DNA from: Agitococcus lubricus
GTDB taxonomy: Bacteria; Pseudomonadota; Gammaproteobacteria; Pseudomonadales; Moraxellaceae
Reading direction: 5' to 3'
Length of the DNA stretch: 64,000 nt
NCBI RefSeq assembly: GCF_003051055.1
Contig: NZ_QAON01000002.1
Span: forward strand, 1 to 64,000
Shown: positions 35,035-45,467 of the stretch, piece after piece
Layout of the letters: the number at the start of each line of letters is the position of its first letter
Position numbering within the stretch: position 1 is the first letter of the stretch
Notes under the pieces: model-generated
What the model was told of the DNA's origin: nothing
What the model saw: the letters and a program-made list of their open reading frames with translations, nothing else
Database searches by the model: none
Made by a program: the position numbers and the translations under genes

Positions 35035-37427
35035 CAGTTTTGTTGCTTGGCTTGTTCGCCCAAGGTACGTAAATTGCCAATGACTGACTCTAAGGCACGG
35101 TCTAGTACTTGTGCCTCTTCGATAATACGGGCACGGCCTTGACTCATATCTACGGCCAACTTCATGGCGGTCATCTCTGCCACTTTAATCCCTCGACGAT
35201 TCGCAAAAATCAGTTTATCCACCGAGCGGATACGCGCCACTAATTTGTGACGGTCACGTCTATCGGTTTGAATAAATTCTACCCAACTCCCCACATTCAA
35301 CTGATTGACTTTTTGCACATGTTCGTTGTCGCTCGGTAATGTTTCGGATACGACAGGTTGTAAACTATCACTTGGCAAGACAACGGCTTTGGTATCTATA
35401 TTATTGGCGTTGATTTGGTCAGCATTGACCACACCCGAGCTAGGGGCATCGGTTCGGGCTGCCTCGGGGTCTAAGACGGTCACGGTTGGCATCTCTCGAC
35501 CCACAATTAATTCATTATGTATTTGAGCCAATTCACGCAATAAGGTCTCGGTGGCCAACGCATCATAATTAACTGCCGCTAAGCCCTTTTTCAAACTATT
35601 CATCAGTTTGGGAGACACATTTTTAAGTCGAGCCACCCAGTCGGGGCTAGGTTGAGGCACTACACTCCAAACCACCGCATCCACGACTTTGACAGCTTGT
35701 TTCCACGGCTCAGACTCTGTCCCCTCTTTTAAGCAATTAATATATAAAACATGTTTCCAACCTTCTTGCAACAGCTTAACCACTACCAGTGGGAGTTGGC
35801 GCCCTGTTAAGCGTCGATTTAAGGTTTGTTGCACCATCGCTCTGGCCATATCGGCACGCGCACGTCCTTCTTCCGCTTCACGGGTGCGTTTATCAATGGA
35901 CTCCGTACGTTTTTGTTGTTGGTCATAAAAACTACTAAAGTCACTGAGTAACTCATCAAAAATACTGAGGTCAGAAATAAACTCATTGAGAATTCGGAAA
36001 ACCACTTCTTCAATTTTGGTATAGAGGGCATCCCCGCCAGGGTCTTTTTGATTCCAACCAATCCCTGCTTTAGCTAATAAGTTAAGCAGTTGACGTGCTT
36101 TATGTTTTTCGGCATTGAAGAACGATTTGTCAATAATCGCTACTTTTAATAAGGGAATTTGTAGACGACCTAATAAGGCTTTCATTGCTGTAGGCAAGTC
36201 GTCATCATCTAAAATAAAGTCAAACAGCATAGACACTAAGTTGATGACGTCTTCATCGGCCTGCTTGACCGCCTCTACGGTTTTTTCATCGGACTTAAGA
36301 CTTTTACGAATACCCCCACGGACTTCGGTCACGGTCGGCGAGGAGTCGTCTTCTACCAATTTTGCTTTAGGCTGCGACTCTTGCAGTTTGGATAATAAAG
36401 ATACCAATTGCTCCGTCGCTAAGGCCTGTACTTGTGCGGTTGCCGCGATATTTTCAGGTACAATGGGCACAGCAGCCACACTACCGCCTACCGCGGATGC
36501 CGATAACAAACCCACACCACCACCGCCCACATACTGGCCACCATGATAGGTTGCGCCTGTTACGGCCGCTTCGTTCGTGTTGGGAGGAATAGGTAAGCCA
36601 TCGGCAGATGAGCCGCTTTTACCAATGCTATGCACATCGCGTAAAAATGAAAAAATATCCTCTGTATCTAGTTTGGTTTCTGGTTCATCTTTTTTATTCG
36701 CTTGTTCGGCTTTTTCTTTTTCTTTTTGTGCCATGACCTCGTCATAGTCACTTTCGCCTTTTTTGCCGCCAAAGCTTGCTTTAAGGTCGGGCAATACGCC
36801 ACCATCCACCAAAATATGATTAGCCTCTTCCAAAATAGGCCACAGTTGCACTAAAAACTCTTGCTGAAACACACGTAAGATAACGACTTTTTGTGTGACG
36901 CCTAAGGCTAAATGCTTGATTGCCGTTTGAAAATGCCCCGCTAATGCGCCTGTGTCGAGGGGAAAGTTTTTGTCGGTCAAATTGACATTCGGCATTAAAT
37001 GCTGAAAGCGCTGGCGCAGTAAATTATATAAATTAGCATAGTCCAGACGGGTACGTGCCACCATACTATCAATGGTGATAGTAATTTCCATATCTTCAGT
37101 ATCAACCAAAGACAAAGACTCAAAATCGAACTTATCAAAACCCGAGGCTTTTTTACTGGTTTCAGACACTTGGGTTAAATTAGGAAGCTGTAAAAAGCTA
37201 TTAGCCACACTGCGACTGACGTCTAATTCAATCTGAGCACGATGGCGACGAAACTCAATGATAATATCCATATAACGCTGCTGTTCGGCGTCACTCAAGC
37301 CTTGACACCATTGGTAGATGATTTCTTCCAATCGGTTAATCATGTTTTTGAGAGAGGCATCTAAGCGTGCTTGTATGTTGACACGTAAGCCTTCCAAGAC
37401 CGCAGGAAGCTTTTGTGGATTATTCAT
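35034..37427 (-). CDS. DUF1631 family protein
   Basis: A 797-residue cytoplasmic protein of the large DUF1631 family. Features are the N-terminal helix bundle with YMDIIIEFRRHRAQIELDV, FDKFDFESLSLVDTEDMEI, then long coiled segments (about 480-560 with REAEEGRARADMARAMV) and a C-terminal PilZ-like beta region (LNVGSWVEFIQTDRRDRHKLVARI, about 705-745). The RxxxR-like and DxSxxG-like elements of PilZ are only partly seen, so c-di-GMP binding is uncertain. In Pseudomonas the same gene lies between nadC and ampD, as here. Confidence 0.85.
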   Translation of the reverse strand: MNNPQKLPAVLEGLRVNIQARLDASLKNMINRLEEIIYQWCQGLSDAEQQRYMDIIIEFRRHRAQIELDVSRSVANSFLQLPNLTQVSETSKKASGFDKFDFESLSLVDTEDMEITITIDSMVARTRLDYANLYNLLRQRFQHLMPNVNLTDKNFPLDTGALAGHFQTAIKHLALGVTQKVVILRVFQQEFLVQLWPILEEANHILVDGGVLPDLKASFGGKKGESDYDEVMAQKEKEKAEQANKKDEPETKLDTEDIFSFLRDVHSIGKSGSSADGLPIPPNTNEAAVTGATYHGGQYVGGGGVGLLSASAVGGSVAAVPIVPENIAATAQVQALATEQLVSLLSKLQESQPKAKLVEDDSSPTVTEVRGGIRKSLKSDEKTVEAVKQADEDVINLVSMLFDFILDDDDLPTAMKALLGRLQIPLLKVAIIDKSFFNAEKHKARQLLNLLAKAGIGWNQKDPGGDALYTKIEEVVFRILNEFISDLSIFDELLSDFSSFYDQQQKRTESIDKRTREAEEGRARADMARAMVQQTLNRRLTGRQLPLVVVKLLQEGWKHVLYINCLKEGTESEPWKQAVKVVDAVVWSVVPQPSPDWVARLKNVSPKLMNSLKKGLAAVNYDALATETLLRELAQIHNELIVGREMPTVTVLDPEAARTDAPSSGVVNADQINANNIDTKAVVLPSDSLQPVVSETLPSDNEHVQKVNQLNVGSWVEFIQTDRRDRHKLVARIRSVDKLIFANRRGIKVAEMTAMKLAVDMSQGRARIIEEAQVLDRALESVIGNLRTLGEQAKQQN

Positions 37428-38847
<1,420 letters not shown>

Positions 38848-38879
38848 CAAGCAGCACCTTCGCCTCTGAACGACAGCGC

Positions 38880-38909
38880 ATGACAGACGGCACTGCCTTC
38901 TGCTATACT
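38880..38909 (+). promoter_or_regulatory. Sigma-70-type promoter for the Mn riboswitch transcript
   Basis: ATGACA (38880-38885) and TATACT (38904-38909) are separated by 18 bases. A start near 38916 would fall just before the first riboswitch stem, AGGCTTAA/TTAAGCCT at 38922-38943. Confidence 0.5.
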
Positions 38910-38921
38910 CTACCCCACTCA

Positions 38922-39122
38922 AGGCTTAAGATACGTTAAGCCTGACCCTGTCTTTGGGGAGTAGTCGTTGTTGATTTTTCAACAAGTGTACATCAACACA
39001 GTTGTTCCACAGAACATGGTGTACACGGCAGATGTATCATAACACATTGCTTGGCGAGACCATTGATTTAACCATCTGTTCAAGTCGGCCAGATGCGTTG
39101 AGTCATGGATATTCGCCGACTT
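38922..39122 (+). ncRNA. yybP-ykoY-type manganese riboswitch
   Basis: A basal stem AGGCTTAA (38922-38929)/TTAAGCCT (38936-38943) is followed by the highly conserved TTTGGGGAGTAG (38953-38964) and, further on, GGCGAGACC near 39050. The 3' stem AAGTCGGC (39082-39089)/GCCGACTT (39115-39122) abuts the GGAG ribosome site at 39123-39126, a clear platform for translational control. It leads a GDT1-family gene, a usual partner of this RNA, which raises expression when Mn2+ is high. Confidence 0.8.
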
Positions 39123-39132
39123 GGAGCTTGTT

Positions 39133-39717
39133 ATGTATGCATTTGTGCTTGCAACCATTCTTGTCGCACTTGCCGAAATGGGTGATAAAACCCAACTCTT
39201 AGCATTTTTACTTGCCGCACGTTTTCGTCAACCTCTCCCCATTATTGCGGGTATTTTTGTCGCAACCATTATTAATCATGCGGGTGCAGGTGCATTGGGT
39301 GTATGGCTGACACAACTTATAGGTACTGATAGTTTACGTTGGTTGCTAGGCTTAGGTTTTATTGCCATGGCCGCATGGATGCTAATACCCGACAAGTTAG
39401 AGGATAACATGGCACAAAGTCCACGTTTTGGCGTCTTTGGCACAACCTTGATAGCGTTTTTTTTAGCCGAAATGGGGGATAAAACCCAAATTGCTACCGT
39501 TGCCCTGAGTGCAAATTATGCCCAAGACTTTGTTTGGGTCATTATAGGAACAACACTGGGGATGATGCTTGCCAATGTCCCTGCTGTGTATCTAGGCAAT
39601 CATTTTGCCCAAAAGCTACCCCTCGCGTGGATTCATGGTGTCGCGGCGCTTATTTTTGCAGTCATTGGGGGTTGGATTTTGATTGGTGGGATGGATATGA
39701 GGATGCTTACTCACTAA
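39133..39717 (+). CDS. GDT1/TMEM165 (UPF0016) family Mn2+/Ca2+ exporter
   Basis: A 194-residue inner-membrane protein with six predicted helices in two inverted halves. Each half carries the family motif E-x-GDK-T: ALAEMGDKTQ at about residue 15 and FLAEMGDKTQ at about 113. Bacterial relatives such as MneA export manganese. ATG 39133 was chosen because GGAG lies six bases upstream; the TTG at 39121 precedes that site. The upstream manganese riboswitch supports the Mn2+ assignment. Confidence 0.92.
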   Translation: MYAFVLATILVALAEMGDKTQLLAFLLAARFRQPLPIIAGIFVATIINHAGAGALGVWLTQLIGTDSLRWLLGLGFIAMAAWMLIPDKLEDNMAQSPRFGVFGTTLIAFFLAEMGDKTQIATVALSANYAQDFVWVIIGTTLGMMLANVPAVYLGNHFAQKLPLAWIHGVAALIFAVIGGWILIGGMDMRMLTH

Positions 39718-39807
39718 TTTACATCCACAATTCGTTTGCTTATTATGTAAATTGATGGCCTCTTTATACTAGGGGCCGTTGACATATTCACTCATTAAAT
39801 TAATAAG

Positions 39808-39856
39808 GAAAGCGCAAATTCGCTTTCAAGAGGCTAAGTCTTTAGCTTTTTTTTTG
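39808..39856 (+). terminator. Tandem hairpins and T-run after the GDT1 gene
   Basis: GAAAGCG/CGCTTTC (39808-39827) is followed by GCTAA (39833-39837)/TTAGC (39842-39846) and nine T. The second hairpin with its T-run reads as the terminator. Confidence 0.75.
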
Positions 39857-39898
39857 CTATGATGGCAACTACCTACATTACTCACAGTTATCACGGAT

Positions 39899-41914
39899 AT
39901 GATGTTTATTGCTCGTCTCATTTTTTGTTGGCTGTTACTCACCCATAGTATCGCTCACAGTGCCGCTAATACAAAGTCTGAATATAAAATCACCCCCACG
40001 CCAACGTGGGTGAAAACGATAGACTACAAAACAACCGAGCATAGCCCACAACAGCAAGCACTAGACTATGTGTTAATGGATGACCAAGTTAATACCCTGC
40101 AAGGCTTGCAACAGTACCGTCATCGCGTTATCTCACCACTGACGACTGTTGGCTTAGAGCAAATATCCGAGTTAAAACTCAGTTTCAACCCTGCTTTTGA
40201 ACAATTACATATTCATCAAATTATCATCAAACGCGACAATAAGGCTCGTGATATTACCAATACGGCTAAAGTACGCGTCATTCACCGCGAAGAGCAGTTA
40301 TTTGAAGGGATTCAAGATGGCCAAGCAACGGCTATTGTGATTTTAGATGATGTACGTGTTGGCGATATCATTGACTACAGTTATTCTGTGCTGGGTAGTA
40401 ATCCTATTTTTGCCAATAAACGCTTTGGTTTTTTACCTTTAGACATGCCTTTAGACGTTGGCACACTGTCAGTACGTTTATTAACAGACCCCAAAAAATC
40501 GACCGAGGTGAGTTTGTTTAATAACACGAAAGTACAGTTGCGTAAAACAACGAGTCCTACGGTCAATGAATACAGTGTCTTTGAGCAAAAGGTCAGTGCC
40601 ATCAATGCCGAAGAAGCGACACCCGCATGGTTCTCTGCGTATAGCTGGTTAGAATACTCACAATACGAATCATGGGCAGATGTCGACCAATGGGCTCAAG
40701 CCTTATACAACATGCCCATTAAGTCTACGCCCATTTTTGAGAGTACCTATCAACAATTAGCCAGCAAAAGCAAAGATAAGGCTGAGTTTATCAGTAATGC
40801 CCTATTTTTTGTCCAAAACGAGATTCGTTACTTAGGTCTGGAGTTTGGCGAAAACTCACACAAACCGCATAGCCCCAGTGAAGTATTACAAAATCGCTAT
40901 GGCGACTGCAAAGATAAAGCGCTACTACTGAGCAAACTCTTACAACAACATGGCATCACGGCGCTACCTGCCTTAGTTTCTACACAATTTCAAAAGGGTA
41001 TCGCCCAAGAAATTCCTAGTCCTGGTTTATTTAACCATGTGATTACCTATGTCGAATTTAATGGTAAACATTATTGGTTAGATGGTACACGCCGTTATCA
41101 AGCAGGGTCGCTAGACAAAATTGGTACTCAAGACTTTGGTGTTGCCTTAGTGATTGGTCATCCCAGCAAAAAACTTATCACGATGTACGAAGAACTCAGC
41201 CCCAAAACCTCATTTGAAGTAGAAGAACATTTTTACGCTAAAGACTTTAAGGGCACTGTGGACTATCACATTACGACCACGTTATATGGCAACTCGGCCG
41301 AATCTCAACGCGAATATTTTTCTAATCGTAGCCCTACCGAAGTACGTAAGGCGTTTGCTAATTTTTATAGCCACTTCCACGACGATTTAAGTATTGTCAA
41401 ACCTTTAGAATATGAAGACGACAAAATCAATAACCGTTTTATTATTCGGGAGTATTACCAACTGGATAATTTTTGGCAAACAGAGACCAACAAAAATAAG
41501 CCTATCTTCAAAGCACCTATTATTTTAACGGCTTTTAGCGACCAAATCTCAGTACCACAAGCGATGATTCGCACTAGCCCGCTTGCACTGCCTGCACCGA
41601 GAACGATTAGCAGCCGTATTTATTTACATCTACCCAGTGATGTTAAACTGAATTTTGATGGCAAAGTCAGTTCGATAGATAATCCCAATTTGAGTTTTAA
41701 TAGTTTAGACCGTTATTACGATAAAACTTATTATAACCACTCTGAGCTAGTGATTAAAAATAACATGGTCGAAGCAAAAGACTTCAAAGAGTTTAGTAAA
41801 GATGTGCGGGAAACCAAAAAACAATGGGAATACAGTATATTCTTCCCAACGCCAGAAAATAATGGCTATACCGACATTCTTAAACTACAAAATAAACTAG
41901 AGAACAGTAAATAG
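39899..41914 (+). CDS. DUF3857/transglutaminase-like exported protein
   Basis: A 671-residue protein with a signal peptide (LIFCWLLLTHSIAHSAA). A DUF3857 beta domain comes first (about 55-240, with DVRVGDIIDYSYSV). A transglutaminase-like cysteine protease fold follows: NRYGDCKDKALLLSKLL with the catalytic Cys near residue 339, then FNHVITYVEFNGKHYWLDGT with His and Asp. The C-terminal 200 residues are beta-rich (DUF3858-like). The catalytic triad is complete. It starts an operon with the next gene (two-base gap) and may crosslink or cleave envelope peptides; the substrate is unknown. Confidence 0.88.
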   Translation: MMFIARLIFCWLLLTHSIAHSAANTKSEYKITPTPTWVKTIDYKTTEHSPQQQALDYVLMDDQVNTLQGLQQYRHRVISPLTTVGLEQISELKLSFNPAFEQLHIHQIIIKRDNKARDITNTAKVRVIHREEQLFEGIQDGQATAIVILDDVRVGDIIDYSYSVLGSNPIFANKRFGFLPLDMPLDVGTLSVRLLTDPKKSTEVSLFNNTKVQLRKTTSPTVNEYSVFEQKVSAINAEEATPAWFSAYSWLEYSQYESWADVDQWAQALYNMPIKSTPIFESTYQQLASKSKDKAEFISNALFFVQNEIRYLGLEFGENSHKPHSPSEVLQNRYGDCKDKALLLSKLLQQHGITALPALVSTQFQKGIAQEIPSPGLFNHVITYVEFNGKHYWLDGTRRYQAGSLDKIGTQDFGVALVIGHPSKKLITMYEELSPKTSFEVEEHFYAKDFKGTVDYHITTTLYGNSAESQREYFSNRSPTEVRKAFANFYSHFHDDLSIVKPLEYEDDKINNRFIIREYYQLDNFWQTETNKNKPIFKAPIILTAFSDQISVPQAMIRTSPLALPAPRTISSRIYLHLPSDVKLNFDGKVSSIDNPNLSFNSLDRYYDKTYYNHSELVIKNNMVEAKDFKEFSKDVRETKKQWEYSIFFPTPENNGYTDILKLQNKLENSK

Positions 41915-41916
41915 TT

Positions 41917-43227
41917 ATGTTGAAACCTTTTATCTTAGCTATCGCTTGTATATGTAGTAGTGTACCTGCATACGCCGCCTTAAGTCAGGACAAACTATTT
42001 AGCACTTACAGTTTACATGATTTTTGCTTGGACTTAGTGAGCGAAACCAATAAGAAAAACCCTGATTTTTTATTAAGTCGGGTTGCATTTGACCAATTTG
42101 AACAAGATTTTATTGATAATACGAATGTCAGTGCCAAGAATTTACAAATACCCAGCATTGAACAATCGTCAACGCCGCAAAGTATTCGACTCAACACGCA
42201 ATTAAAGCCAATCAATCCGTCCATATTAGGCTTAGAAACGCTACCAACAAATGCCGACAAAAAAGAGTCTTCCGACTTACGTACTAACTTACGTGAATTA
42301 ACCGAGTTTAAATCCGATTTTATTCGTGCTTTTAGCCGTGGCATCAAAAAACAGCTTACCCCAAGTCTAGACCGTTTTGCCCCCACATGGAAAAAGACAT
42401 TATTTACGCCTATTAATGAGCAACGCGCTTATTGTGCCATGATGGGCGACCCCTTTAATGATAATGATTATATTTCTTACGCCCTCTTATTAACCTTAGA
42501 ATATAAAGACCAGCGATATAGCATTAGTGATATTCAAGACTCTAATTTATTTTTATCGTATCGTGATGCCTATCGTGAGGATGTCCCCGAATTATTTTTA
42601 ACGTTTTTAGCCGAAAAATTAGAAACGCCTCATTATGAGTTTGACCCACTCTATCAGTTTTTAACAGCCCTCAAAGAGCGTAATGCCAAACATATTTTTC
42701 AGGCATATGAAAAACTCCCACCAAAACAACAGGCTAATAAGTTATTTTTACAGATGATGATTAATGCCATTGATAATGACGAGACCGTTTACCAGCAAGT
42801 ATTGACTCAGTTATCCACGGTCATCCCTCATGATACACCGTCATATTTGCTCGTGAACTTGTATACACAACGAGCCATGTTTCAAGAAGCCTTACAAAAC
42901 TTAGAAGTGATTGAGAAAACTTTTGGTTATCACCCCAGTTTAGACATTGTCCGTTTAAGTCTGAGTATCTTGAAGCAAGATAACCCTATCCATTTAAATC
43001 ATCTAGCGTCTGCTCTCAAGCGAGATGATGGCTACGATTTGATTTATTGGAATTTATTGAAACAATGGGTCAAACAAGGCCGTTACGAAGATAGCTTGAT
43101 TGTCTTGGACGTGCTAAAAAAACGCTTTTATATCGACTTAAATGATACTAGCTTCTTAAGCAGTGTCGAATACAAAGAATTGTTTAAGTCTAAAGCCTAT
43201 AAACAATGGAAAGCTAACAATCCTTAA
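41917..43227 (+). CDS. Unknown exported protein with TPR-like helices, operon partner of the transglutaminase
   Basis: A 436-residue protein with a signal peptide (LAIACICSSVPAYAA). The middle and C-terminal parts are helical, with a repeated A-L-x-x-L pattern like tetratricopeptide repeats (HIFQAYEKLPPKQQANKLF, ALQNLEVIEKTFGYHPSLDI). SSVEYKELFKSKAYKQW at the end resembles the closing motif of TPR proteins. It has no lipobox. Only two bases separate it from the transglutaminase stop, so co-translation is likely and a scaffold role is plausible. No named family is recognised. Confidence 0.75.
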   Translation: MLKPFILAIACICSSVPAYAALSQDKLFSTYSLHDFCLDLVSETNKKNPDFLLSRVAFDQFEQDFIDNTNVSAKNLQIPSIEQSSTPQSIRLNTQLKPINPSILGLETLPTNADKKESSDLRTNLRELTEFKSDFIRAFSRGIKKQLTPSLDRFAPTWKKTLFTPINEQRAYCAMMGDPFNDNDYISYALLLTLEYKDQRYSISDIQDSNLFLSYRDAYREDVPELFLTFLAEKLETPHYEFDPLYQFLTALKERNAKHIFQAYEKLPPKQQANKLFLQMMINAIDNDETVYQQVLTQLSTVIPHDTPSYLLVNLYTQRAMFQEALQNLEVIEKTFGYHPSLDIVRLSLSILKQDNPIHLNHLASALKRDDGYDLIYWNLLKQWVKQGRYEDSLIVLDVLKKRFYIDLNDTSFLSSVEYKELFKSKAYKQWKANNP

Positions 43228-43309
43228 CCACTGCTATGCGTAGCGAAGGATTGCGAAAGCCATACGTTTTTGCCGTGTATTTTGTCAATCAGCAAGATAC
43301 ACTGTAAGG

Positions 43310-43359
43310 CCTGTTGACGCTTTGCGTGTGAGCCGCAATCAAAACCTCAACAGCCCCTA
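43310..43359. repeat. Dispersed 50-bp repeat, copy B
   Basis: It is very similar to 10151-10200 (about eight differences in 50) and shares its terminal inverted repeat: CCTGTTGACG at one end, CTCAACAG at the other. It lies in the gap before the COG3014 gene, directly upstream of the chosen start, and TTG codons inside it are in frame with that gene. Confidence 0.65.
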
Positions 43360-43375
43360 CTCATATGTCCATTTT

Positions 43376-44752
43376 ATGTTTAGCAAAAATATTATGTTCT
43401 GGATTCGTTGCTTTAGCTATTGTTGTCTGCTGCTGACACTATCGGCGTGTACCAGCAATAGCGTTTTTATGCCGTATCCTGCGCGCGCCCTCCAGTATCA
43501 ACAGGCTCTCAGCCAAGCTCAAATAGACAGCGCCATCAAAAGCAGTAGTAAACAACTCAAAGGCAAAGATGCGCTACTGGCACACTTAGAACAAGGTCGA
43601 CTCTATCAATTAGCAGGCAATTATGCGCTCAGTGAGCAACAGTTTAAGCAAGCCTTACAACAGTTTGACGACTTAGACCAACGCGCGACCCTATCTTTGA
43701 GTTCGGGACTAGAACAAAGTAGCGCACTGGTCAGTAATGACAATCTGATTCCCTATCAGGGTAATTTATTCGAACGCATCTTTGCACATCAATTTCAAGC
43801 CTTTAACTACATTGCGCAAGGTGATAAGAGTGCCGCCTTAGTAGAAATGCGTCGAGCACAATTTTTTCAAGATAAGGCACGCGATAAACAAGCGCCTCCC
43901 CCTCCGTCTGAGTTATCCAACGACGCTAATAGCACTTACCAACAACGCCTAGGCTCGACCTATGAGCTGGCACAACGCGTCAATTCCAGCACCGAAAACG
44001 CCTATAGTTTTTATTTAGCGGCCTTATTGTATGAAGCCACAGGCCAACTTGATGATGCTTATATTGACTACAAACGCGCCCTCTCCATCGCGCCAAATAA
44101 CCGTTTTGTACAGCAAGATGTCGCTCGCTTAGCGACGCGTTTACAGCGTACCGACGAGTTAAAACGCTTTAACCTCAAGCCATTAACGGCTAACCTTCCC
44201 GCTAATACAGGGACGGTTGTGGTATTGTATGAAGAAGGGTTTGTACCTGCCAAAGAAGAAATCTTTTTACCCTTTCCGTGGCCACAAAGTTGGTATGTGT
44301 TAGCTTTTCCCTATTACAAACAAGCATGGCAAGCGACTGAGCCGCTGAGCTTCAGTCTCAATCACCAGTCCCTTGATAGCCAATTATTGGCAGATACGCA
44401 AAGTCTGGCTGCTTATGCGCTTAAAGAACAAATTCCTAGCTTACTAGTCAGACAAACCCTACGCGCACAAACCAAACATAAACTTCAACAAGAAGCCAAT
44501 GATAAAGGCGGCGCTGTGTTAGGTTTATTGGTCAGTGCCTATAATATTTTGAGTGAAAATGCCGACTTACGGAGCTGGCTCACCTTACCGCGCTCATGTC
44601 AGGTGGCACGCATTCAGTTAAGTGCAGGACAATACCCATTAACGTTGAGTCCCACACTCAATACCTCGATTACTGTCAACCCACAACAAATCACCCTCGT
44701 ACGAGTGGTCAAAACAAACAATCATGTTTATGTGGCAAGTTGGCCACTGTAG
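43376..44752 (+). CDS. COG3014-type TPR lipoprotein
   Basis: A protein of about 458 residues. The N-terminal lipoprotein signal is LLLTLSAC, with the cysteine about 24 residues from ATG 43376. The rest matches the COG3014 layout: GRLYQLAGNYALSEQQFKQAL and AALLYEATGQLDDAYIDYKRAL are TPR-like helices, followed by a GTVVVLYEEGFVPAKEE beta core, the long family-conserved C-terminal domain and a final LTLVRVVKTNN. In other bacteria it forms an operon with YcfL and LpoB. Here LpoB follows directly. The in-frame TTG at 43322 lies inside a dispersed repeat, so a downstream ATG (43376 or 43394) is preferred. Confidence 0.8.
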   Translation: MFSKNIMFWIRCFSYCCLLLTLSACTSNSVFMPYPARALQYQQALSQAQIDSAIKSSSKQLKGKDALLAHLEQGRLYQLAGNYALSEQQFKQALQQFDDLDQRATLSLSSGLEQSSALVSNDNLIPYQGNLFERIFAHQFQAFNYIAQGDKSAALVEMRRAQFFQDKARDKQAPPPPSELSNDANSTYQQRLGSTYELAQRVNSSTENAYSFYLAALLYEATGQLDDAYIDYKRALSIAPNNRFVQQDVARLATRLQRTDELKRFNLKPLTANLPANTGTVVVLYEEGFVPAKEEIFLPFPWPQSWYVLAFPYYKQAWQATEPLSFSLNHQSLDSQLLADTQSLAAYALKEQIPSLLVRQTLRAQTKHKLQQEANDKGGAVLGLLVSAYNILSENADLRSWLTLPRSCQVARIQLSAGQYPLTLSPTLNTSITVNPQQITLVRVVKTNNHVYVASWPL

Positions 44753-44762
44753 GAGTCCGTTT

Positions 44763-45383
44763 ATGAAATCTCATCAGTTAATGATTGCAGCACTTGTGAT
44801 TGGCCTTAGCGGTTGTGCCAGCGTTAAATACGGTGATGCTACCGCCACCGAAACAGTCACCGAACGGTTTGGCTCGACCGATTTACAAATGACTGCCAAA
44901 AAAATGACCGAATCTCTACTCACTTCCCCTGTGATTGCTGAAGCTAACGCAGGCAGTAAGCGTCCTGTTATTTTTGTGGAGCGCATTGCTAACAAAACTG
45001 ACGAGCATATTGATACCGAATCCATTTTAGACAGTATGACCACCAAAATGCTGCAATCTGGCAAAGTACGTTTAGTTGACCGTTCACGCGTAGAGTCAGC
45101 ACGCAGTGAGTTAAAGTTTCAAAATGCCGATGAATTAGCCAATAGCAAAACGGCGATTGCCTTTGGCCAAATGATTGGTGCGGAATATATGTTTTATGGC
45201 AACCTGAGTGCTATTTACAAAGAAGCAGGCGGTACGGGCAGTATTACCAGTAAATTTACCAAAACGCGCGATGTCTATTATAAATTTACGCTGAAACTCA
45301 TGAACCTCAAAACAGGATTGATTGAGTGGCAAGACGAGCAAGAAATTCGTAAAACAGGCAAAACGGGCTTATTGGGCATGTAA
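44763..45383 (+). CDS. lpoB: LpoB-like penicillin-binding protein activator
   Basis: A 206-residue outer-membrane lipoprotein with lipobox IGLSGC. The C-terminal domain has RPVIFVERIANKTDEHIDTESI, MLQSGKVRLVDRS and the sheet around GAEYMFYGNLSAIYKE, the LpoB fold that reaches through the periplasm to activate PBP1B. ATG 44763 follows AGGAG by seven bases. The frame extends 13 codons upstream, which is rejected for lack of a ribosome site. It adjoins the COG3014 gene without the usual YcfL between them. Confidence 0.87.
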   Translation: MKSHQLMIAALVIGLSGCASVKYGDATATETVTERFGSTDLQMTAKKMTESLLTSPVIAEANAGSKRPVIFVERIANKTDEHIDTESILDSMTTKMLQSGKVRLVDRSRVESARSELKFQNADELANSKTAIAFGQMIGAEYMFYGNLSAIYKEAGGTGSITSKFTKTRDVYYKFTLKLMNLKTGLIEWQDEQEIRKTGKTGLLGM

Positions 45384-45467
45384 TTAGCCGTCACATCTCG
45401 TACAATCTACCTCAAGACCTTAGCACAGCTAGGGTCGTCTTACCTTTTAGATTTTTATGGAGTGCTT

